From NCBI GenBank assembly GCA_025403435.1, contig JAJQZP010000417.1, positions 1-64,000 of the forward strand: a stretch of DNA of 64,000 nt, written 5' to 3'. Made by a program: the position numbers and the translations under genes. This stretch comes from Artocarpus heterophyllus (lineage: Eukaryota; Streptophyta; Magnoliopsida; Rosales; Moraceae). Positions 36,765 through 46,987 of the stretch are shown here, in pieces. The notes beneath the pieces were generated by a model. That model had not been told where the DNA came from. It did no database searches and was given only the letters and a program-made list of their open reading frames with translations. The stretch's first letter is position 1. Each line of letters begins with the position of its first letter.

Positions 36765-38839
36765 AAAAGAAAAGAAAAAAAAAAAAAAAGAAAAATCAGA
36801 AAAATATCACACAAACTCGACTTTCTCTCTCCTCTTTCTCTCTCTAGATTTTCTCTCTCTCTCTCCTCAAATCTCGTTTGAGATTCCGGCGTTATTTTTC
36901 GACACCTCCCATACCAGTGGGAAGCTCTCGTTGAGCTGAGTCCAACGAGGTGTCGTGCCACCCAAATAGCCGCCGGAGGAGGGCCCACGCGCCGCCCAAA
37001 GTGGCGGCGAAACCCATTTTTTCCCGACGTCGTTTCTCGGCCGTCCGACCACCAATCGACGTGATTTTGGTGTCTATGGACTCAGTGTGAGGAGAGGAAC
37101 AAGATGGTACCAATTTTCCAGCTCAATTTTGGCTGGAAAGGCTTCGCCGGAGCTGCCCCGTCGCCGCCGTGGAGCCGTCGTCGGAGCCGCCGCATATGGT
37201 GGCGGTGTGGCACACCGCCGGTGCCAAAACGTTCAGAGGGCGACGGCGAGCAAGACCCCTCGGTCAATTGCTCCTTTCCGCCGCCCCTCGCCGGAGATCG
37301 ACCTCCCCCGTCGTGCTCCGCCGCAAGAGAGGTCGAGGTGACCCATTGCGCCACCGTTGTGCCAAATTGAAGGCACAAACACGTTCAGAGGGTCACGGGG
37401 AAGCTTCCCAACACCTCAATTTTGGGGAAACACCGCGAGAAGGCGGAGAACCAAGGTCCACCGTGGAGCGCCGCCGTGAGGGGGTGGAGCCGCCGTTCCA
37501 CGCGATGTTGAGCTGCCCCACCGTAGGGGAAATACTCAGAGGAGGTCGGGGAACAATTCCCCCACCTCAATTTCACGGTACCGTCGCCGGAGGACCGAGA
37601 TCGGAGCCGCCGGTTTTGACCGTGAAACCCGTCTTCGATTTGCTATGTTAGAGGCCGAATTGAGTGAAATTGACCCCACCAATCGACTCAGGAGGGTCGA
37701 ATTAGGGGGGGTAGGCTCGAGCTCAGCCCTCAACGGGGCCAACCGCCGCCGGTCAACGGCCGGTCAACGGCGGTCAACGCCGGTCAACGGCCGGTCAAGG
37801 GCAAAATGGGATTTTGTGATCCGGACCTCCGATCGAAGATCCGAGACCGCCTCCCGACTCGTTTCGACGCTCTGAACGCAATGGTGACCTCCGTTCGAGC
37901 TAATTCCACTCCGATGAAAATCGTCCAGTACCGACTGCACGCGGATCGAGGCGATTCAAACAGCAGTATCGGAGTCCAGAATGACAGTTTCAAGAATGAA
38001 TGATCTCCAGGAAGCATTCCTAGCAATTTATGATCGCTTGATGAGCACTGCAGAGGATGCTTCATATACTGTAGATGCAGCGAGATACAACCAGATCTGC
38101 TTAGCTTGGAGTTCAAGTAAGTAGGAATCTCGCATGCAATATGAACTGTTTTAGAATAAACTGTTTTAGATGCTTTCATAGAAATTTATGAAACGCATGA
38201 TCAGTGATTGTTACACTGTTTTATGTAAGAATAGGTTTTATAACGTTATAAGGTGACGAAAAACCCGTTAAGGGTAAAATCGTCATTTTTAAGGAAACGG
38301 CTAGAACGGAGTCGAACACTCCGATTTAGCATAATGTTATTAGACGGAAAATGTTCCGTAATACGTTAAGTAACGTAACGGTGATATGAGATCAGAGATT
38401 TCATAGGAGATGTTTTAAGTAAACGAGTGGTAACCGATGGGTTACAAAGTTAAAAGGAAAAGTAACCCCGGTGGGTTACAAGGCTAAATAAAGGAAATGT
38501 AAACTGACAGTTTATAAGGTTGAGTTAAAAGAATGGTAGACCGACAGTATACTAGTCAAGTTATGAGAAAGGAATAAATGATTAATGTTTACGTTTTATT
38601 ATCAATCGAGTGGATTGATAATAAAGAAAGTTAATTAATGAGTCGGCTGTCGTATGATCAGGACACAAAAGCCGACCAATGGAAAGGAAAAGGAACGAGA
38701 AAGGAACGGAATAGAGAACGCTAGAGTATAGTTCGGGTAAGTTTCAAACCTCACCTACAGCATGAAGTAAATGATTTTTAAATGCTCATTTATATGTTTG
38801 CAAATGTGTTTGCAAAGTGTTAAGCAAGTTGTTTTTAAA

Positions 38840-39320
38840 GTATGTTTGCATTTATTATGCAAAAAGTTTTAAAGTTCAAGAAAAAGAATTGCAATGAAAT
38901 TGCAATCGTTATGTTAAAGGTTTATTGGCATATTGATATGCATAACGTTATTTAAAAGTCTAAGTTATGATTTTCAAAGTATTGAAAGTATGTTTTGCAT
39001 TATGACAATGCATAATGTTTTATAGTTTAAGTTAAAGGTTTAATGATGCATTTGCTATGCAATAATTTGCATTTGTTGTGCAATAAATTTAAGAATAAAA
39101 GTTATAGTTTGTAAAATGTGTTTGCATTTTATGATGTATTTATTAAGTAATATGTTGCATTTGTTATGCAATGAGTGTTAGAATGCAAATTATGATTTGC
39201 AAAATGTGTTTACATTTTATGTTGCATGTGTTATGCAATGAGTTGCATTTATTATGCAATTGGTTTTATAGTATAAGTTATGAATTGCAAGTGTATTGCA
39301 TATGATGTGATTGCATTTGA
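38840..39320. repeat. Short-period repeat of TTGCATTTRTTATGCAAT words
   Basis: Within the nested insertion, TGCATTTGTTATGCAAT-like words recur many times at irregular spacing (for example near 38865, 39050, 39155, 39220, 39245). The word is itself nearly palindromic around ATGCAA/TTGCAT. Confidence 0.6.
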
Positions 39321-39721
39321 AATGCTCACTAAAGTTAATAAGAAGGTAACGTTAAGATAAAAAGAAAGTGTCGTACCAGCCTCTTTGTTATGAGGTAATG
39401 AAAGTGAAATTAAAGTTTGACCTCCTAAAGGTGAGGTACAAGACCTCAATGTTTGATGGTCTCAAGTCTTCCACAAGGGAAGCATCATGTTTATGATCTC
39501 ATGATTAATGAGTTGGTACGAACACTAAAGTAAAGTAAGGAAAATGAAGGTTACAAGATAAAGAAAGTTAAGGAACAAGAATAAAGGTTGAGAAAGAAAT
39601 GAATATTTAAGTTTATAGAATGTTCATAAATGCTCATAATTAAAGTTAATAATTGAGCATAAATGGAGTCATGCATTCTAATGTTGTTTGAATGCCTTTC
39701 ATGAAATATTTATATGTGATG

Positions 39722-40108
39722 TTATGGAAAACATTCAAAGAAATGTTTTATGACAAATGTTATGAAAAAACATTTTCATGTTTTCAAGAAACGGTTTATG
39801 AACGACGTTTTAAGATAAACGTTCAAGAAATGTTTTAAGAGAAAGGTTTTACATTAAATGTTTATGAAAAACATTTCATGTTTGCAAGAAAAGGTTTACG
39901 AATGACGTTTTAAGAAAAACGTTGAAGAAATGTTTTACGAAAAACGTTTATGCAAAACGTTTCAGAAATGTTTTATGAAAAACGTTTATGTAAAACGTTT
40001 CAGAAATGTTTTATGGAAAACGTTTATGAAAAACGTTTTCAGAAAGGTTTATGGGAAACGTTCATGAAGAACGTTTCAAGAGAAAGGTTTTCATGAGAAA
40101 AGTTTTAA
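39722..40108. repeat. Minisatellite of AAACGTTT-containing units
   Basis: Units such as GAAATGTTTTATGAAAAACG followed by TTTATGCAAAACGTTTCA repeat with a period near 36 bases in the clearest part (39920-40060) and more loosely outside it. AACGTT is palindromic, so each unit carries a potential small hairpin. Confidence 0.7.
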
Positions 40109-40657
40109 AGCATGTTTAAATGCTTTGTGAGAATATGTTTGAACTTGCTGAGCGAAAGCTCATTAAAAGTTTTTCATGCTGTAGGTAATTTATGGGTGAC
40201 CAATGGGACCCGTTAGAAGAGCTGGGTGCTGCGGAGGACAGATGCGAAGATTTGGGTATGGATACCATCACTGTTTGCTTCCGCTACGTAAAGAAAATGT
40301 TTTCCATTGTTTAATGTTGTGTTTTCAAAGTTTAAAGAAAATAAGTTTTAAGAATTGTATTCAAGTTTTAAAATACAGTTTATGTACTGTTTTATGTAAT
40401 TATAAAGTAAAGTTTTAAACTATGATTTAATAAATGTTTCTTATTAAGTTTTAAGAAACGTTTTGAAATGATTTTAAGGGCAAGTGTTGAGCGATGTCTC
40501 AACTTGAATGCGACAGAGGTCGCGTCAGTTTTTAAAGAACGTTTAAGGAAAAAAAAAAAAATTTGTTACAGTATTTTCTTACTAAGTAAGTAAGATTACT
40601 GTTTACGAAACGATGATTTATGAAAGTAAAGTGACTGCCCGAAAAGGCGGTTCGTCA

Positions 40658-40664
40658 CTAAAAA
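40658..40664. repeat. Right copy of the target-site duplication of the nested insertion
   Basis: CTAAAAA after the insert's GTTCGTCA end; it continues into AAGATGAAAATATAAGG of the host LTR. Confidence 0.65.
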
Positions 40665-42569
40665 GATGAAAATATAAGGGAATGAGCGACAATATGCTCA
40701 GTAGGGAAAACCATTACTCACCTTTAGGTTTTTATCATTACCACATTAAACCTGCGTGGTTAGTTAATACTCATCATTATCCAGATTATGAGATTTATTA
40801 TGATCATATACCATGGATACCATAGTTAATCATTACCGAGTTTCATACATATACAAATATACAAATATTACAGTTCATCATTATTCCTACGTATTCACGT
40901 TCAATAAAGTATTACTCAACTCATCGAAACCCAAATGGGCGCGCTTAATCACCCTCCAAACATTCCAAGGGTGTTTCGATTAAGGAACATCAAGCCTCGA
41001 GTCATCACCAAGTCGATTCCTGTACAGTGTGTTCTGAGACTTTCGACACAAGAAAGCATCATTACCTTCCCCATATTTTACCTTTTAGGGTATTCGTGCC
41101 CAATGACGTAACCGCTACCCTCTTCACGTCTCACTATTTCTCTATATTCAATCATTATTTATAGAGTCAGTTTTTCTAACCATTCTTCTCAATTTATAAT
41201 AACATGTGTGAATTCATTATGTTCCTCCCCGTACAATACAAGACGAGTCCATGTCATAGTTTCATATGTGATACTCATATAATAGCAGTTCAACATAGAT
41301 TATATATCTTGTGGTAAAACAATCAATTTTAATTCCATAAAAACCTCACAAAAGATGAGTAATAGAATCCCTATCTTCCAAGCTTATAAACAATCTTTTA
41401 ATCCCGAAATCAATTAACGTTAGCTCCACACTCCCTTGATCCTAAGGCGTGCATAAGGACAATTAAAACTAAAGCACAACATACAACCACATTCATAAAT
41501 AAATCACGTGCAAATCCATCTTAGTAGTGTGTCATTAAAACTTTTATGCAAATCTCTTTTGAATACCACAATAAACAATTTTTGTCTTAACACAATATAA
41601 AATGTATACAAGTAATCTATATGTTTTAATCCCTAATAAGATTCATCAATCACTTATGATAATATTGAAAAGGTTGCAAGACATTAAGGAATTAGGTGGT
41701 GAGCAAAGATGGGTTCTTAGTTTAGGTTAACAGCCGGTATACCATGACAAACTAGGAGTATACTTTTGGAGAAAGGATAGGTTCACTATCTACAATCATA
41801 CATGGGTTAACAGGTGGTTTACTTAACGTAAACGGGCAGTATATTGCCACTGCCCATAGAGATATTACAAAATTTAACAATATAAATTTTTCTGTTTTCG
41901 GCATATACACTTAGACTTTATACATATGCTTCAAAATAGCAACAAAACATATACTCAGGTTTAAGAGAGCCAATTGGAATAATCCTTAAGTATAAAAAAA
42001 AATTTATAAATGAAAGACTAAATTTGTTCATAAGATTTTAACCTCAGATTATGGCTAATTGGAAGCTTGAAATAGCTTCAAAACAGGTTCCTTGACTTTG
42101 GCATGGCTGAAATTCTTGCTCAAATGGAGGTTATGGTGGCTGATTTTTATAGCTACCTTGAAGAAGTTCTCTAAGTATTTTACTTCAGCAAATAAATAAG
42201 AAGAAGAGTGTGAGAACCGTGAAAGAAAAATGAAGAAAAGTGATAGAACCAATTATGGAGGAGGCATGTTGGAGCATGTCATGGAGGAAATAAAGAAAAA
42301 GATGGTCAAGAGTAGTTGGGAAAGATATCCTCGTGTCTTCTCTGGAGACTTTAGCCCACATAATGCCAAAAAGACATTTTCAAAATTTATTAGAAGTTCT
42401 AAGGCTTTTTAGTAAACATATTAAATAAGTATAGGAGAATTTTAGAAAATTTAAAAATAGATAAAAATAAATATTCTAAAATGGATTTTTAATGAAAAAA
42501 ATTTTGATTGGCACATTAAAAATTAATTTAATTACCTTAATACCCATTAGGAGTATAACAGGTGTCACA

Positions 42570-42582
42570 ACTCTACCCCCTT
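42570..42582 (-). other. Polypurine tract of the retrotransposon
   Basis: On the minus strand AAGGGGGTAGAGT lies directly before the 3' LTR start TGTGACACC. It is the expected plus-strand priming site and fixes the orientation of the element. Confidence 0.85.
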
Positions 42583-43260
42583 AAAGAAATTTCGTCCTCG
42601 AAATTTCGTCCTCGAAATTTCAAATATAGCAATACTGGTAAAAATCTCTATTCCATTATGATTCTAATTCTGAGTCTAAATCGTCAATGTTTGTTTGTTC
42701 TGCAAATTTAAGTTATCGTATCTCCACTTATTTACTTGCATTATAACTCTCACTCTAAATACTAAATCCTTCAATGAGAGTATTTCTAATAGGTTATAAC
42801 TTACAACACCGGATAATGGTCTAGGAATCTGATTAGGCATACATATTGACCATACCATGATTCCAGTCCTTCATTGTCTATGGACTGTGATTTATAATTA
42901 CATTTAGGAGATTACTAGAGAAATTTTATATATTTCATCTTTAGGTTCCGTTTCCTTTCTGAGTAAGGAAAAGTCAAAGATAGTTGATTTCATATTTTAA
43001 CTAATAAACTAAAACATAATCATAAAACATATATCACAAACACTTCTATTCAAAACCATACATTAAACTTATTCATAGAGATATTAGACAGAGTCTTAGA
43101 GTTGCAAACAAACCTGATAGATTCTTCATTAAATAGCTATCCTCATGACACAAACGTTCAACCCAAATAATATACTCATATTTCCTACAAAATATCCCCA
43201 CAACTGACTTTGATACTTCTACATAACATTAACAGAATGCTACACATTACAAACATGATA

Positions 43261-43420
43261 CGGATACGTTTCGAGAGTAAAAGGTACTCTGTATATTCAG
43301 CTATCCATATTAGGCATGCTTGGAGAATACAAAACATCGATAAACAAAAGATTGGACCTTAAGTAGGATGCGTTTCGAGAGCATCAAATACTCTGTATCC
43401 AGCCATCCCGGTATTATGCT
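43261..43420. repeat. Two-copy direct repeat, period about 103 bp
   Basis: GATACGTTTCGAGAG (43264) and GATGCGTTTCGAGAG (43367) start two copies that both continue to TACTCTGTAT, a CAGC(T/C)ATCC block and ATTA. It lies inside the retrotransposon, downstream of the LOG-like sequence. Confidence 0.65.
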
Positions 43421-43636
43421 CAATAAATCTAAAAGATTAAACAACGGCGTATCATAGGGAATACAGAATGCAAGATAAACGGTTATTTGTGACACACGAA
43501 ATACAGACACATATGCCTACATGCCATAGATAAAACCAAAAGATTACAGATGGAGATTCAAATCAATTAGCCGCTCCCGGCTTTCCCTTTCCCATTCAAG
43601 CTTGGATGTTGCAATGTCGGATTCCAGATGTATGAT

Positions 43637-44194
43637 TTACATCTTATCTATCAATTCCTCAACTGTTGAAGCAGTAACAAAGATTTGTCTCTCCGATTCT
43701 GCAATGATGTTTTCTTCCACAACGTAATCTCAAAATTTCAAAAGACCATTATAAAAACCATTTACATTCAGTAGTCTGAAAGGTTTAGAATAAAAGCCCA
43801 ATAATTGCTCACAAGCAACTATGAATATTTCCTCAAGAGTACCTAGACCACCATGTAATGCTATAAAAGCATCAAAATTATTGATTATGGCTTTAAAATT
43901 TCTAGGGATGCTCTTGACTCCTTTTCCCTTACCTATGGTTTCCTTATAAAAGTTTCCTTCAGCTAGAATATGAGGCCAAATTCCTACAGCTTTGGCGTCA
44001 CTAGACCTAGCTGCTAGCATTATATTTTTCATCATTTTTATACTACCACCCCCATAGATTATGTTAATCTTTCTATGTGCTAGGACTTGCCCTAAGTGTT
44101 TTACAATTTCTACATAGGCTTTATCTTTTCCAAGGCTAAAACCACAAAAGACACATATATTCTTTATTTTCTTGGTGGACTGAGAGGTAGACAT
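43637..44194 (-). pseudogene. Intronless LOG-like (cytokinin riboside 5'-monophosphate phosphoribohydrolase family) pseudogene inside the retrotransposon
   Basis: LOG enzymes release active cytokinin bases from nucleotides. The frame starts MSTSQSTKKIKNICVFCG and keeps the Rossmann start, the NIIYGGGS loop, DAFIALHGGLGTLEE and the KPFRLLNVNGFYNGLL segment in family order. After residue 154 (LLKF) a TGA stop falls where relatives continue; the same frame goes on for another 30 codons (DYVVEENIIAES...STVEELIDKM), then stops at 43637. Key motifs are damaged: the PGGxGTxxE proline is His, the catalytic Arg of the M-H-x-R-K segment reads Asn by alignment, and GLMG is MMKN. Plant LOG genes normally contain several introns and none is present, so a reverse-transcribed copy was captured. 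It runs in the element's sense orientation. Probably non-functional. Confidence 0.82.
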
Positions 44195-44943
44195 ATTTGG
44201 TTTATATAAGTGATTGATTTATGTCTGCTCCACTTAGACTTCAGGTTCTACATGAGATTTTAAGGATGAGGAATACGCAAAATGGACTAAAGAGACAGAC
44301 GAGTAGGAAATGAAAAGGTTATCCAAAGATTTAAACAAAATCTTATGCGGGTAAGAAAGTAAGATAAGGTAATTGATAGTTCACAGAAAATCTGATTCAC
44401 TTTTTGAAAAAGATTAGACTCTAATGGTATACCTTTTGACAATTGAGAATGGTTTGACAGAAAACCCTATTGACACAATTGTAGACCTTTTGACAAATAT
44501 ACATCGAGTCTAGAAATTCAATATAAACGATAAATATTGTAGAACTTTTAAAATTTGAGACACAAATCTTGAAATATCTAGATAAGTTTTTAAAATTTAA
44601 ACATGTTACTGTACCGTATGTGACATGTCTGATAAGATAATATATTTTATTATATATATACATATATATATTGAAGAAAACCATAAATTAAATGAGATAC
44701 TAACACTTACTGTATCAATCTAATAATCACAATTATTTCGAATACAAAGGCAAATATTCTGAGTAAAAGAAAAACACAAACTCTTGAACATCAACTGAAA
44801 CTGTTTCAAATAAGCAAAGACTAAACAACCTTTATAGAGCGATGACTTATTCCCCATCCAGTTTTCTTATGGCTTGGCAAATAGGATCTAGAAATACCAT
44901 ATTCTTGAGGCGTTGTCTTTCTACATAAAATTTCGGCTAGAGT

Positions 44944-45366
44944 TTAAAAATAGTCATTGAACATATCCATTAGGGTGATCATGAAGAGAAGGATAGATGC
45001 TATCAAAGTTTTCCTTTGAAAGTCTATCCTATAAAACCGTATTTTATCCTCTTGATTCATAGACATATAACTAGGTGAAGTACATTTACCGTTACAATTT
45101 TGTCTTTCACATTTGTTACAAGTGACCGCGATGGCACGAGCTTTTCTTTTCATTGTACTACGACTGGTACCCGTTCTTGGTAAACCAACATCTTAACTGA
45201 AGTCACTCGGATGGATCTTCCCCTCTATGAACATTCTCACATCATAAGGGATGCCAAAATGCATAAAAATCTACAACCGATTGATTCTAGCCTTGTATTT
45301 CTTTCTAAGAATCTTTTGGGAGAGTGATGGGAAATACTTTTTTGGGTATTGGTACTTTAGGTCCAT
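44944..45366 (-). pseudogene. Broken ORF of unknown function inside the retrotransposon
   Basis: One frame of 140 codons begins MDLKYQYPKKYFPSLSQK and ends LMDMFNDYF, with two internal stops (TAG after NRL, TAA after DFS). The middle reads VGLPRTGTSRSTMKRKARAI and then a cysteine cluster C-x2-C-x4-C-x3-C (TCNKCERQNCNGKC), which could bind zinc. A CT-rich leader lies just upstream on the same strand (about 45380-45535), so it looks like a former transcription unit in the element's sense direction. I do not recognise the family. Confidence 0.5.
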
Positions 45367-46968
45367 GATGAGATGAAAGAAGAGTAAATAGAAAGAAAAT
45401 TTTGAGACAGTAAGTTGCAGAATCCTAGAATTCCTTCTTCTTTTAGAGAGAAAGAAGAATTTCTAGAGAGAAAGAAGAGGATTTACGATTTAGAGAGAGA
45501 ATAACAAATTAAGAGAGAGAGTAAGCTCGGAGAAACAAGCTCTTATACATAGTAGACGTACATGTAAACAATGATTAAACCACTGTATATGACACGTATA
45601 AAGACCACGTGGGAGAGATAGTGTAAATCAAATTGATTTAGGATTTGGACTAGGCCCAAATGTTCTAAGTTGAAATCGGTCAGGTTGTTTCGGGCCTTAA
45701 CACATTTAGAACGAGTCAAATAACAAACATAAAATTGAAAATCAATTTGTACAGATCTTAAGTCCAATTCAACGCCCACTAAAGATAAAATTAACTATGA
45801 ACAACAAGTCTAATTTAACGACAATTAGGGATTTTCCCGAATGGTATTTAAAAATCATTGCATAATAAGATAATCTTCTAGCAACTCAAATAATTTGTTT
45901 TAATCAAAACCTTATTAAACAATGCATACACCCATATGTTATCCCTAATACTCAACATCTATCAATGGATTCATCATCATTACTATCAAGGGTTTAGAAT
46001 GTGACTAACATTGAAATCAATACGATTTACGTCTTCCAACATAGACCATATCAATGAACAAAGACATTTAATCCTACTAATTAGGAACATCTACAATCCC
46101 CACAATTTCACTTATACAATATTTAATTTCCTCATATAACAAAACCTTAAGTAACCAAAAGATTCACATCTAAACATCTAAAAGTTAAACTTTTTATCGT
46201 AATTATCCAAAATTATTATAGGTGCCTTAAGTATTATGTTTTACTTAAGGAAACTCCTATTGGTCATTTTTGTATTGTATCTATTCATAAAGATTCACTG
46301 ATACACTTAAATATAATGTACGTAACAAAATATTCCAACCTTGAAATTCTTGCATTCTTGCTTTTACATAGTCTCAACAGACCAAAAGTCTAACGTTTAT
46401 CTCACTCAAGATTCAATACCATAGATTCCTAATTTATCTCATATTCCTCAAGTAAATAGAACTTTCAAGAAAAGTTATTGACACTTATGTGCTCCACCGA
46501 ATCCACACATAATCATTCCTTAGGTCTGAATAAATTACGAAGAATTTGACACATCTATGCTAAACTTTGAAATCAATAAATCAAGCTTTCTATTTCTTAT
46601 TGTTTTTCACGAGATAAAAGGCTTTTAAATCCTTGTATCTACACGAATTTCTCATCGTTCTATACGAATTAGATATGCTTATAGATCCTAATATTATACA
46701 AATCTCTCATAAGCATTCTACTTATAAACTCATTCCATATAATTATCATTCTCTCATAACTATTAATACTTTTCTTCTATATAATTATCGTACTCACATA
46801 ACCGTTAATATTTTCATTCTAGGGCCTTTCTATGTTACATCATTCTAGATTGTATAAATCAATCTAAAGGTTCATTTTGATGATGACAATGAAAATTCAG
46901 CTTTAAAACCATCTAAAAAACAAATTTTTTTAAAGTGGTTCTATACTTCCTAGGTGAACGGAACCTAG

Positions 46969-46980
46969 GCTCTGATACGA
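46969..46980 (-). other. Primer-binding site for initiator Met-tRNA
   Basis: Minus-strand TCGTATCAGAGC lies 7 bases after the end of the 5' LTR. It differs by one base from TGGTATCAGAGC, complementary to the 3' end of plant initiator Met-tRNA, the usual primer of plant LTR retrotransposons. Confidence 0.88.
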
Positions 46981-46987
46981 AAAATTC

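Larger units (their letters stand above)
36586..40657 (+). mobile_element. Nested 4.07 kb insertion, probable solo LTR of a long-LTR element
   Basis: The empty site in the other LTR defines the borders. The insert begins TGTAACACCCGAG and ends GGTTCGTCA, so it has TG...CA ends and a short duplicated target. It has no internal second LTR, primer-binding site or polymerase frame. On the plus strand a TATAAAAG box (36757-36764) is followed by a CT-rich leader and a 900-bp GC-rich section (36890-37880), the plan of a U3-R-U5 LTR. Further right are AT-rich short-period repeats. LTRs above 4 kb occur in LARD-type and Ogre-like elements. The many overlapping ORFs in the GC-rich part use all frames and are not convincing genes. 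Confidence 0.65.
36223..42569 (-). repeat. 3' LTR of the retrotransposon, interrupted by a 4.07 kb insertion
   Basis: Without the inserted block (36586-40657) and one 7-bp duplicate, this LTR is about 2268 bp, against 2256 bp for the other LTR. Alignment is continuous from GTTAACAGTTTTTAATGAAT through the CCACCTCACACTTAGTGAG site, then resumes at AAAAAGATGAAAATATAAGG and runs to GGTGTCACA. Confidence 0.88.

Noticed and set aside
37169..37651. 160-residue plus-strand ORF and several overlapping ORFs in the GC-rich part of the nested insertion
   Set aside because: All six frames stay open because the region is GC-rich. The translations are Arg/Pro/Gly-rich without known motifs, and the block has LTR features.
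36586..40657. Nested insertion as a DNA transposon
   Set aside because: No terminal inverted repeats beyond TG...CA, no transposase, and LTR-like TATA and leader organisation.
43730..44194. LOG-like frame as a functional cytokinin enzyme of 154 residues
   Set aside because: Key catalytic positions are substituted, the frame stops where relatives continue, similarity resumes after the stop, and it lies inside a retrotransposon.
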